Origin: Roseburia intestinalis L1-82
Lineage (GTDB): Bacteria; Bacillota; Clostridia; Lachnospirales; Lachnospiraceae
Length of the DNA: 64,000 nt
Assembly: GCF_900537995.1 (NCBI RefSeq)
Contig: NZ_LR027880.1
Location: 1,000,001 to 1,064,000 of the forward strand
Reading direction: 5' to 3'
Shown here: piece after piece, positions 57,682 to 64,000 of the stretch
How the letters are laid out: each line of letters starts with the position of its first letter
Position numbering within the stretch: position 1 is the stretch's first letter
The notes under the pieces: model-generated
Told to the model about the DNA's origin: nothing
What the model saw: only the letters and a program-made list of their open reading frames with translations
Database searches by the model: none
Position numbers and translations under genes: made by a program

Positions 57682-58817
57682 GGTTGTGGTCCTCCTTTCC
57701 ATTGATCTATAAACAGCCTATTAAATAGGCGGTCCATGCTTTGCACGGTTCTGTATGCGTCCCGGTGCGACATGCTGCCACGCCATGAGGCGTAGGAACG
57801 TCGAACCTCGTCAAAGGTCAGGACGCCAGAAGCTACGAGAGCCGCCTGCCTTTTCAGCTTTCGGCGTTCTCTGGTGATACTGTCACGGCACGGCTTTTTG
57901 ATGATCCGGCCGGTTTCTGTGATATAAAAATGAGTTTTCAAAAATGTAAAGCCGTGTTTGAGGTCTACAATTTTTGTTTTCTTCTCATTGATAACTATGC
58001 CATATTCCGAGTATATCGTCCGGAGCTTTTCGAGACATTCCTCGAGGTATGCAATGCTATGGTGTAGCAGATAGGTGTCGTCCATATATCTGCCATAGCC
58101 CCGGATCCTGAGCACTTCCTTCGCGTAATGGTCCGCGCGATTTGGAAGCATTACGGCGTTGATCTGGCTCGTTTCGCTTCCCAGCCCGAGGCCTTTATCG
58201 CCGAAGGCAGAAATAAAGCTCATTCCCAGAGCTATAACACGCGGATCCGTGAAGATCTGCCGGTATATCTCAAAAAGTGGCTCATGTGCCACATTCCCGA
58301 AGTAGTCCGAGAAGTCAATCAGAAGTATGCCGCCTTCGCGTCCGTATTTCCTGAAATGCCTCCGCAAGTGAGTCGTCAGTCTGTTGGTCGCGAACTGGGT
58401 GCCTTTCCCTTGCTGACTCGCCCCGTTGTCATAAATCAGGGAGCGGGTGAAAGTGGGGTATATGATGTTGGTGCAAAATGATTTTTGCACAACCCTCTCG
58501 GAAAAATGCACGCTTTTGATGTGCCTCAGCTTGCCGCGTTCGCATATATCAAAGCAGATAAAGCCGCGGCGTATATCTTTCCCAGCAAGCAGCTCGGCGC
58601 GTGTTTTGGATATATTAAAAAGCAGCAAAGAGTTGTACCTCTGGACGCTGGCTTTCCAGTCGACGCCCTTCGAGGCTTCCCTTGCTGCTTCATACAGAGA
58701 GTTCAGTGAGGCCACGCGCTCAAAATCATCATATTTCCCGATTGTTTCCTGCCTCTTTTTCAGCCTTGCGGCTTTCCGTCTCTGGTATCGTTGTTCTCGT
58801 CTTTCTTCGCTTGTCAC
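57678..58817 (-). CDS. Reverse transcriptase of a diversity-generating retroelement
   Basis: A 379-residue RT. The palm motifs are LLIDFSDYFGNVAHEPL, LGSETSQINAVML (the GxxxSQ form that separates DGR enzymes from the SP form of group II intron RTs) and the catalytic YMDD at residues 244-247. A thumb region with LKHGFTFLKTHFY follows. There is no endonuclease or maturase domain. The enzyme copies the template-repeat RNA while mispairing at adenines, producing cDNA that replaces the variable region of the tail-fibre gene. Start is GTG 58817 after GGAATGAG. The template repeat lies directly upstream and the Avd gene before that. Confidence 0.95.
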   Translation of the reverse strand: MTSEERREQRYQRRKAARLKKRQETIGKYDDFERVASLNSLYEAAREASKGVDWKASVQRYNSLLLFNISKTRAELLAGKDIRRGFICFDICERGKLRHIKSVHFSERVVQKSFCTNIIYPTFTRSLIYDNGASQQGKGTQFATNRLTTHLRRHFRKYGREGGILLIDFSDYFGNVAHEPLFEIYRQIFTDPRVIALGMSFISAFGDKGLGLGSETSQINAVMLPNRADHYAKEVLRIRGYGRYMDDTYLLHHSIAYLEECLEKLRTIYSEYGIVINEKKTKIVDLKHGFTFLKTHFYITETGRIIKKPCRDSITRERRKLKRQAALVASGVLTFDEVRRSYASWRGSMSHRDAYRTVQSMDRLFNRLFIDQWKGGPQP

Positions 58818-59046
58818 AATTTAACTCATTCCTTTGTTATTACCCAGCACGGCTGTCATGCGTTTAATTAGCCGCATAGTACAACGGGTATGAAACGCGG
58901 AGAACTCGCACAAACTCCGCGCCATGCAAGCAGCGTCCACCCGGTAGCGTCTGGGCTCTTATTTACGCCTTGACGGCGAGGGTTATTTGCTCCTTCCTTC
59001 CACTCTGGCACTGATTTCGATTTTTCTACTCTGTCTGGCATATAGG
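58818..59046 (-). other. DGR spacer between template repeat and reverse transcriptase gene
   Basis: A non-coding stretch of about 230 bases on the template-RNA path. It contains GC-rich pairs such as CGCGGAG/CTCCGCG (58893-58921). In the model DGR of phage BPP-1 the RNA next to the template repeat primes cDNA synthesis; this segment is the equivalent candidate. Confidence 0.6.
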
Positions 59047-59176
59047 TGGAATCAGACCGGGACGTAAAGCTCGTTGCTGGCGTTCCAGTTGTTGGAGTTC
59101 CCGTTGTTGTTGACGTTCACGCAATTAGTCGAGTTGCCACTCCTGACAGAAGCGGTCCACCAGTTGCAGCGGCCGC
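59047..59176 (-). repeat. Template repeat (TR) of the DGR
   Basis: Its 130 bases align without gaps to the variable repeat at 59694-59823, offset by 647 bases. On the coding strand TR carries a series of AAC codons. All but one of the differences are at TR adenines: 17 clear substitutions plus one at the edge. A run of 17 bases (59054-59070) shared exactly at the 3' end is the candidate initiation-of-mutagenic-homing region. Confidence 0.96.
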
Positions 59177-59207
59177 GTGACACTTTTCAGCAAATAACCC
59201 GAGTTTA

Positions 59208-59618
59208 TTATCTGGCTCTTATTTTGTCGTTTTTCCTCCAGCCTTTCAGGTCGTCGATCTCTTGACTCAATAAGTTCGTGATTTCTTCGAGGCTTGCGGC
59301 CGTGGCCGAAGGCACGCACCTGATAAGGCGGGAGAGTTTTCTCTGTAATTGGTAGCCGTTCGCGATCGCCTTTTGGGCGTATGCCTTACGGCTTGCGAGA
59401 TCCTGATCGTTCATGGCATAGATACTGTTCGCGGCGATTATGTTGTCGTTCAGCTCGTCAATTTTCTTGATAAGATCCTGACCGATCATAAAACGCCACT
59501 TTTTAGGCACATACCTCTCATTCATAGCATAGAGCGTTACAAGATCTTGGAGTTTCTCGGCGTTCGCAAGGACGTCGAACGGCGTCTTTTTACGGTTTCT
59601 GGTGTATACGTTACTCAT
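59208..59618 (-). CDS. Accessory variability determinant (Avd-like)
   Basis: A 136-residue basic, all-helical protein (ANAEKLQDLVTLYAMNERYV, QDLIKKIDELNDNIIAANSI) of the size and helix pattern of Avd four-helix bundles. It sits between VR and TR, where Avd genes normally lie. Avd binds the RT and template RNA and is needed for mutagenic homing. GGAGG lies 6 bases before the ATG. The last part (KGWRKNDKIRAR) is strongly basic. Confidence 0.85.
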   Translation of the reverse strand: MSNVYTRNRKKTPFDVLANAEKLQDLVTLYAMNERYVPKKWRFMIGQDLIKKIDELNDNIIAANSIYAMNDQDLASRKAYAQKAIANGYQLQRKLSRLIRCVPSATAASLEEITNLLSQEIDDLKGWRKNDKIRAR

Positions 59619-59635
59619 TCTATGCCTCCAGTTAC

Positions 59636-59656
59636 CCGGCTACACGAGGTAGCCGG
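59636..59656. repeat. Hairpin/cruciform downstream of the variable region
   Basis: CCGGCTAC and GTAGCCGG form an 8-bp GC-rich stem with a 5-nt loop, 37 bases beyond the VR end and between VR and avd. No T run follows on the minus strand, so it is not a terminator. BPP-1 has a comparable hairpin after its VR that promotes homing. Confidence 0.75.
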
Positions 59657-59677
59657 ATTTTGAAATTATGCCGCGGC

Positions 59678-60973
59678 TTACGCCTCGTCAATTCGGAAGC
59701 AGACCGGGACGTAAAGCCCGCCGCTGGCGCCCCAGTTGCTGGAGTGCCCGCTGACGTTGACGAACACACAATTAGTCGAGCCGCCACTCCTGACAGAAGC
59801 GGACCACCAGTAGCAGCGGCCGCCGCCGTTTCCGGCGCCCTTGATACGGTTCAAAAAGCTGTTAGCAAAGATCGGGTACTGTACGCCCTGCCCCTGACTC
59901 CAGCCTTTTGTCCCCCAGATAGTTGATCCGAAGATTTCATACTCGAGAGGCACCCAGAGAGGACCGAGATCCTGCCAGCCCCAGCTCGTGCCGTCAGTGA
60001 GTGCGCCGCTTGCGCTGTATCTGTATTCCATGAGGGTGCGCTTGTTACTGATTACGGCCTTGACTGCTGCCGGAAGGTAGCCATAAAGGGTAGTAGTGAG
60101 GAATGTGTGCAGGTTGCTTATCATGTACGGTGAATTATTTGCAGCGTTTCCGTTGTTGTTATTGGTTTCATTCCATTTGACCGTCTGATTAAAGCAGTCT
60201 TTACTAATAAAATCAATGTGGTGGCTTAGCTGCTGGTCGGTGGTTCTGTAATATGTGTCAATACCGGCAACCTGCATTTTCACCGTCTGACCATTCATCG
60301 TGATAGGAATATAGTCGGCTACATGAATACCGGTAAAATTGTGGGCTTTGATCCTTGCCTTGATCCACGCCCATGCGTCTGAATACTTCGCAATCTCCAG
60401 CGCAAAGACAACGGTCAGGTCTCTGCCGGCATAGAGGCGATCGTTGTCGGACATGGCTCTCGCGAGCTCCTCGTTTGTAGCTTCGAGATCCTCAGCCAGA
60501 GCGACGGCTCCGGTCTTTGTCTGGATCGTAACCTCCAGAGCATTGTCGACGGTCGCAAAGTATTCCTGCGTAATGGTCGAAGGTGTTAAACCGTTGTACG
60601 GCGGTAAATAGTCGGCCACGTTCGCGATCGCGATCGAGTAGAGGACTGGAGCAGCGGCCGGGTGTAATTCATCAACCGCATAAATGCCGATCTCATTCAC
60701 ATAATAGCCAGCGGAGAGCTCAGCGTTTGAGACGAGTGCCGTCAATTTTACGCAGGTATCGGTCGCCATTTCAATTTTAGAGAATGGGATCTCTTGTTTC
60801 TGCGCTTTGAGAGTAGAGCGGGCCTGCAGGCTGGCTCTGGTTTTCTCCGAGTCTGAATAGGTGCCGGATCCAGTCACCAGCTTGGTGAACTTGATCTTTG
60901 CGGTTCCGGCGGTTGTGGCTGCCAGCAAGGCGGCGCCACCGTTTGTCATTACTGCATTGTTAAAATCTGCCAT
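59678..60973 (-). CDS. Tail-fibre protein with DGR-diversified C-type-lectin-like tip
   Basis: A 431-residue protein. The N-terminal part (MADFNNAVMTNGGAALLAAT, YYVNEIGIYAVD) is a tail-collar fibre module that attaches to the baseplate. The middle has a DLTVVFALEIA-type segment, and the C-terminal ~180 residues look like a C-type-lectin/formylglycine-enzyme-like fold ending SNWGASGGLYVPVCFRIDEA. The last ~45 residues are the variable region. It is the probable receptor-binding protein: changing its tip changes host-surface binding. It lies just after the tail protein I gene, as in P2-like tails. Confidence 0.92.
   Translation of the reverse strand: MADFNNAVMTNGGAALLAATTAGTAKIKFTKLVTGSGTYSDSEKTRASLQARSTLKAQKQEIPFSKIEMATDTCVKLTALVSNAELSAGYYVNEIGIYAVDELHPAAAPVLYSIAIANVADYLPPYNGLTPSTITQEYFATVDNALEVTIQTKTGAVALAEDLEATNEELARAMSDNDRLYAGRDLTVVFALEIAKYSDAWAWIKARIKAHNFTGIHVADYIPITMNGQTVKMQVAGIDTYYRTTDQQLSHHIDFISKDCFNQTVKWNETNNNNGNAANNSPYMISNLHTFLTTTLYGYLPAAVKAVISNKRTLMEYRYSASGALTDGTSWGWQDLGPLWVPLEYEIFGSTIWGTKGWSQGQGVQYPIFANSFLNRIKGAGNGGGRCYWWSASVRSGGSTNCVFVNVSGHSSNWGASGGLYVPVCFRIDEA
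59694..59823 (-). repeat. Variable repeat (VR) of the DGR
   Basis: The 3' part of the tail-fibre gene, homologous to TR. Compared with TR, AAC codons became TAC, GGC, TTC, GTC, AGC, CAC, AGC, GGC and GGC. ACC became TCC, GAG became GGG, and the TR TGA became TGC. One extra difference, TGC to TGT, is silent and not at an adenine. About eleven residues are thus diversified while hydrophobic framework codons are untouched. Confidence 0.96.
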
Positions 60974-60980
60974 AATGCAA

Positions 60981-61802
60981 TCATTCCTCCTTTATAATGT
61001 TTTTAATGTGGTTTGTATGTGCAACTCCGGCAGCCAGTGGAAGCTCCAGAGGTTGTACGTCGTCAAAATGTTCGATTGCTCCCGCTTTGCTTTGGCTCTG
61101 GCCTGCTGCCGTGCCGACATTCGACACAATGCCCGCAGAGTATTCCAACGCAAAGTAGTCCATAATGCTGTTGTGGCTGTGGTAGGATCCTCGGCCGGTT
61201 CCTCCGCGCTGGGTGATTTCTGCCTTGCGTGTTTCCTGAAAATGGTCTAAAACTACGCATTTACTGAATGAATGGTGTGCGGTTCCTCCGTGGAGTGGCT
61301 GCTGGATCGTTCTGGTAACTTCGATCATTTCAACATGAGAGCGCGCGTTTTTTACCTTGTCGATCATGTTCAAAAAATAAAGCATACCGTCCTTCGTGAG
61401 CGTTGCGCTTGTCTGGATTTTGAACCAGTACGGCTGGCCGCCGTACTCGAACCACTCCGTAACTTTACCCATTCCGAAGGCTGAGGTGATAAGCTCCTCA
61501 ACCGCCCATTTTGTGCCGCGCTTTTCATGGACTCGGTAGCATGTGCGTATTACTGATCTTTTGGTCTCCAGAGAGAAAGAGGAGTCCCACCAGTCAATAT
61601 TGAACTCCCACGCCATTTCATCGAGCTGCGCGTCGTTCATGTTGTCGATCTGGTCCCATTTCCGCAGAATTTTGGCTCTGTTCGCCGGTTCAGCGAGCAG
61701 AACGTCCATAGCGTGAGAGAGCGCCACGTCCGTTTCGTCCGCTTTCATAAATTTAGGGAGCAGCTTCGCCATGTTTGGGTTAAAAATGCTCATTCTTGCC
61801 AT
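60981..61802 (-). CDS. Phage tail protein I (baseplate wedge component)
   Basis: A 273-residue protein whose first half (AKLLPKFMKADETDVALSHA, WDQIDNMNDAQLDEMAWEFN, IRTCYRVHEKRGTKWAVEELI) matches the P2 gpI family that links the baseplate to the tail fibres. The later part (EYSAGIVSNVGTAAGQ) is less conserved. It overlaps no gene but follows baseplate J within 4 bases, in the standard J-I-fibre order. Confidence 0.92.
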   Translation of the reverse strand: MARMSIFNPNMAKLLPKFMKADETDVALSHAMDVLLAEPANRAKILRKWDQIDNMNDAQLDEMAWEFNIDWWDSSFSLETKRSVIRTCYRVHEKRGTKWAVEELITSAFGMGKVTEWFEYGGQPYWFKIQTSATLTKDGMLYFLNMIDKVKNARSHVEMIEVTRTIQQPLHGGTAHHSFSKCVVLDHFQETRKAEITQRGGTGRGSYHSHNSIMDYFALEYSAGIVSNVGTAAGQSQSKAGAIEHFDDVQPLELPLAAGVAHTNHIKNIIKEE

Positions 61803-61805
61803 GTT

Positions 61806-62942
61806 TTACCCCTCCACTTCATGCGATACCGTTAATTTGCCGGAAAACTTCGCCACCGTCGTTGCGCTCAGCTCAGTGTATACCGGTTTGATAATATCGA
61901 CGCGATCTGCGCCGGTCAGGTGGTTGCCGTCTGAGTCCTCCGGGCAAAGTATGAGTTTTCTCAAATAGTCCGGGTTGATATTCCGGTCGAGGCTGCTGCC
62001 TTGCCAGTATATGTACTGGTCGATCGAGCCGCCGGAGCTTTCTATATTTTCAACGACTGCGGTCTCATTGGCTGCGGTTGTGTAATATTTCAACTCAATA
62101 TCGTAAGATTGGATAGTCGGAGCAGATACCTCCACTTTGTCGGTCAGCGGGCGAACGTCGTCAGCGTTGCAGGCTGCCAGAACTTTGTCGAGTACAGACT
62201 GATCCGGTATTTCTCCACCGTACAAAATGGGCGTAATTACAACAACGCCCGGGCTCGGCGAGCTTACATGTGCGTCGGCCACGGTTGCGTCAGCAGATAC
62301 GGCGTAATATTTATATGAGTTTTTAGGCCCGGCCGTGGATCTGCTGGCTGGCGCGAGTCGGATCCTTTCTCTCAGATCCTCGTCGTTTTCCTCGTCGCCG
62401 CCTCCGGCTGTTTCCTCAGTGTTGGAAACTCCGTCAATAAATGGGATCATATCAACCAGCACATTGATCTCGCCGACTGGTATGTCGTTGTATGTTGTGC
62501 CGCCTTCCTCGCTTTCGACTTCGGCGTCGACATATAAGGAACCAGCCTGCAGGACTGTGGTCTCGGTGGTTTTGAAGTAGCGAGAGTAGTCCGAAGTTAC
62601 GCGGGTTCCTTTGGTGATAATGATGTTTTGCGTTACTGCTTCTTTGAGAGAAAAGCGAACCGTTGTTGTCGCCGGTAGTGCTTCGATCCTGAACACTCCA
62701 GCAAATTCTCCCAGAGCGTCGAGAACGTCGCCCCTTGCATAGCGGAGAGTTGACTGCTTTGCTGAGTCGTTCATCGTGGAGTAAAGCGCTACAACGAGAG
62801 TCGCAAGCGTTTCTCCAAAAATTCGGCGCTCGTCTCCGGGGTATAATTCCTCGGTGACGCCATTCTCTAAAACGTACATGATAAAGTCGTAGATCTGGCC
62901 GGCGTCTGTTTCTATGAACTGCAATTCGCTGGTGCTACTCAT
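61806..62942 (-). CDS. Baseplate J-like protein
   Basis: A 378-residue protein with ELYPGDERRIFGETLATLVV, LDALGEFAGVFRIEALPATT and the GGGDEENDEDLRERIRLAP segment typical of baseplate J/gp47-type proteins. It forms the outer part of the contractile-tail baseplate. It overlaps the gp25-like gene by 8 bases. Together with tail protein I it shows a myovirus-type tail. Confidence 0.94.
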   Translation of the reverse strand: MSSTSELQFIETDAGQIYDFIMYVLENGVTEELYPGDERRIFGETLATLVVALYSTMNDSAKQSTLRYARGDVLDALGEFAGVFRIEALPATTTVRFSLKEAVTQNIIITKGTRVTSDYSRYFKTTETTVLQAGSLYVDAEVESEEGGTTYNDIPVGEINVLVDMIPFIDGVSNTEETAGGGDEENDEDLRERIRLAPASRSTAGPKNSYKYYAVSADATVADAHVSSPSPGVVVITPILYGGEIPDQSVLDKVLAACNADDVRPLTDKVEVSAPTIQSYDIELKYYTTAANETAVVENIESSGGSIDQYIYWQGSSLDRNINPDYLRKLILCPEDSDGNHLTGADRVDIIKPVYTELSATTVAKFSGKLTVSHEVEG

Positions 62943-63222
62943 TGTCCTCCTCCTCTCTTAGTTTAATTTGTGTTATAGTTGAAAAATCGCCGCCTTGTGC
63001 GTCTGGAGCCTCGAAGTCAATGCCTTCGACTTCGACGCGCGGCTCGTAAGTGTCAAGTACCCACTCAGCCTCCGCGATCGCGTCATATCGCGCCGAGGCG
63101 CTGGGTGCGTCTGTTATTGCTGCGTCGATCCCCTTGATACGATCATAGGGGTTTTCGCCTCGCGTAAGTTTCAGGAGATTGGCCGCGCATTGTCGCGGAT
63201 CTCCGTTGTTGCTTGCCAGCAT
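62935..63222 (-). CDS. Small baseplate protein (gp25/W-type candidate)
   Basis: A 95-residue protein starting MLASNNGDPRQCAANLLKLT, with RGENPYDRIKGIDAAITD and a YEPRVEVEGIDFEAPD end, resembling the GPW/gp25 lysozyme-like baseplate proteins that precede baseplate J. GGAGG lies 7 bases before ATG 63222; the longer open frame upstream of it is not supported by a ribosome site. Assignment rests on size, position and partial resemblance. Confidence 0.72.
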   Translation of the reverse strand: MLASNNGDPRQCAANLLKLTRGENPYDRIKGIDAAITDAPSASARYDAIAEAEWVLDTYEPRVEVEGIDFEAPDAQGGDFSTITQIKLREEEDNE

Positions 63223-63235
63223 GTGATCGCCTCCT

Positions 63236-63871
63236 TTATGACACGAGGGACAGCGTGCTAATATATACCCAGCCGTCGACCTGCGGGAGGTATGCTTTGT
63301 TTCCGTTGATTTTTCCAACCTTCAGAACTCGCTTTTTTTCGCTGTTGAGAATTTTCTCACCGTCCGCATAGTATGAGCCGGTCAGCTTCACGCTGCTGCC
63401 TACTGATATTGTCACTTTTTTGCCCTTTTTCTTGGCTGCTTTCTTCTCTGCTTTCTTTGCTTCTGAGGCGGCAGCTCGGGCGCCAGATTTTCCACTGGTT
63501 TCTTTCTTGTTTACCTCCTCGAACGTGAGCCCGATCGTGGCGAAGCGGATCCGGCCGTAATCGTCCATAATAACGCCCGAGAGGCTTACCTCTTTTAGTC
63601 TGGTTTCTCTACCAAAGCGACGGCCGTGCATATATAACACGCCGGTGCTTTTAATGAGAGAGCACCACGACTCGTACTCTTTCTGAGGGTTTACTCCGGC
63701 GTTTGCATGTACGTCAATGTCGAAGGTAAAGGGTACGAGCTCGGTTTTTTTCTTTTTGCTCTTGGAGTCGTCACCCTTGATCGTCGTCGAAGTAGAGAAG
63801 TTTTTCAGCGGGTTTACTTTCTTTCTGGAGACTTCGAAGGTTTTGTTTCTCCATTTTGCCATTACTGCCAT
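63236..63871 (-). CDS. Phage tail-assembly protein with SH3-like C terminus
   Basis: A 211-residue protein. The N-terminal domain (WRNKTFEVSRKKVNPLKNFS, FTFDIDVHANAGVNPQKEY, MHGRRFGRETRLKEVSLSG) looks like a small tail structural protein. A Lys/Ala-rich linker follows, then an SH3-like end (SVGSSVKLTGSYYADGEKIL). It lies upstream of the gp25-like gene in the tail operon. The exact role is not recognised. Confidence 0.65.
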   Translation of the reverse strand: MAVMAKWRNKTFEVSRKKVNPLKNFSTSTTIKGDDSKSKKKKTELVPFTFDIDVHANAGVNPQKEYESWCSLIKSTGVLYMHGRRFGRETRLKEVSLSGVIMDDYGRIRFATIGLTFEEVNKKETSGKSGARAAASEAKKAEKKAAKKKGKKVTISVGSSVKLTGSYYADGEKILNSEKKRVLKVGKINGNKAYLPQVDGWVYISTLSLVS

Positions 63872-63884
63872 GTGTGATCGCCTC

Positions 63885-64000
63885 CTAGCTCAGTGTTGCA
63901 AATATGAGGCCGGTGTCGTCCTCGAAGCAGACATAAGCCACGGCGGCGCCTTTTTTCAGCGTTGCCGCGTCGATGTTGTCAGCTATCTGGATATTAGGAG
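63885..64000 (-). CDS. Partial phage gene cut by the window end
   Basis: Only the last ~37 codons are visible: ...PNIQIADNIDAATLKKGAAVAY, then VCFEDDTGLIFATLS and a TAG stop, 13 bases before the next start with GGAGG between. It reads as a small tail-associated protein. Too short to classify. Confidence 0.6.
   Translation of the reverse strand, partial: PNIQIADNIDAATLKKGAAVAYVCFEDDTGLIFATLS

Noticed and set aside
57678..58817. Group II intron or retron reverse transcriptase
   Set aside because: No maturase/endonuclease domain or retron RNA; the SQ motif, Avd gene and TR/VR pair show a DGR.
59040..59206. Protein-coding gene over the template repeat
   Set aside because: The TR reading frame ends in TGA where VR continues, has no ribosome site, and is explained as template RNA.

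Overview
The window looks like a chromosomal segment of a gut Firmicute of the Lachnospiraceae, probably Roseburia-like (inference). The signs are a low-GC chromosome with strong GGAGG ribosome sites, sporulation genes (spoVAD, spoVAE), Gram-positive regulators, and a higher-GC prophage at the right end. I cannot fix the species from the sequence alone.

Layout. Positions 1-2629 are the 3' part of a 23S rRNA gene, followed by a terminator and tRNA-Trp, with no 5S gene visible. Positions 3073-24441 form a defence island. It opens with a DNA-phosphorothioation (Ssp/Dnd-like) cluster: PAPS-reductase-like enzyme, DUF4007 protein, large P-loop ATPase, cysteine desulfurase and a DUF262/HNH effector whose frame is broken at a T7 tract. 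A DndD-like SMC ATPase with two small unrecognised proteins follows. A complete type II-C CRISPR-Cas locus comes next: tracrRNA, cas9, cas1, cas2 and an array of 62 repeats and 61 spacers. Every repeat carries an extended -10 promoter on the minus strand. Two tandem tRNA-Gly genes close the island.

Positions 25007-53769 are mostly ordinary chromosome. They hold a c-di-GMP phosphodiesterase, folA behind a heavily structured leader, an AEC transporter, ilvB-ilvN, hslO, nadE, an iron-sulfur aldo/keto reductase, guanine deaminase, a PAP2 protein, an L,D-transpeptidase, spoVAD-spoVAE and a HIT protein. A KDPG aldolase fused to a VOC-like domain stands divergent from an IclR regulator, with paired palindromic operators between them. 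A lipoprotein, a ClpX-type ATPase, a decayed chemoreceptor pseudogene and a subtilisin-family protease complete the region.

From tRNA-Leu (53995-54077) to the right edge lies the late end of a contractile-tailed prophage, read on the minus strand and probably integrated in that tRNA gene. Its baseplate, tail-fibre and lysis genes surround a complete diversity-generating retroelement (DGR). The parts are a variable region at the 3' end of the tail-fibre gene, a downstream DNA hairpin, an Avd-like gene, a template repeat and a reverse transcriptase. Template and variable repeats (130 bp each) differ almost only at template adenines, the hallmark of adenine mutagenesis; this is the most striking system in the window.

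How the parts interact: the left half stacks two nucleic-acid defence systems (a backbone mark plus its sensing nuclease, and Cas9), while the prophage carries a machine that rewrites its receptor-binding protein. Two frame breaks at homopolymers (10789-10795 and 25013-25019) may be sequencing errors or real slippage sites and should be checked before anyone concludes that those genes are dead.
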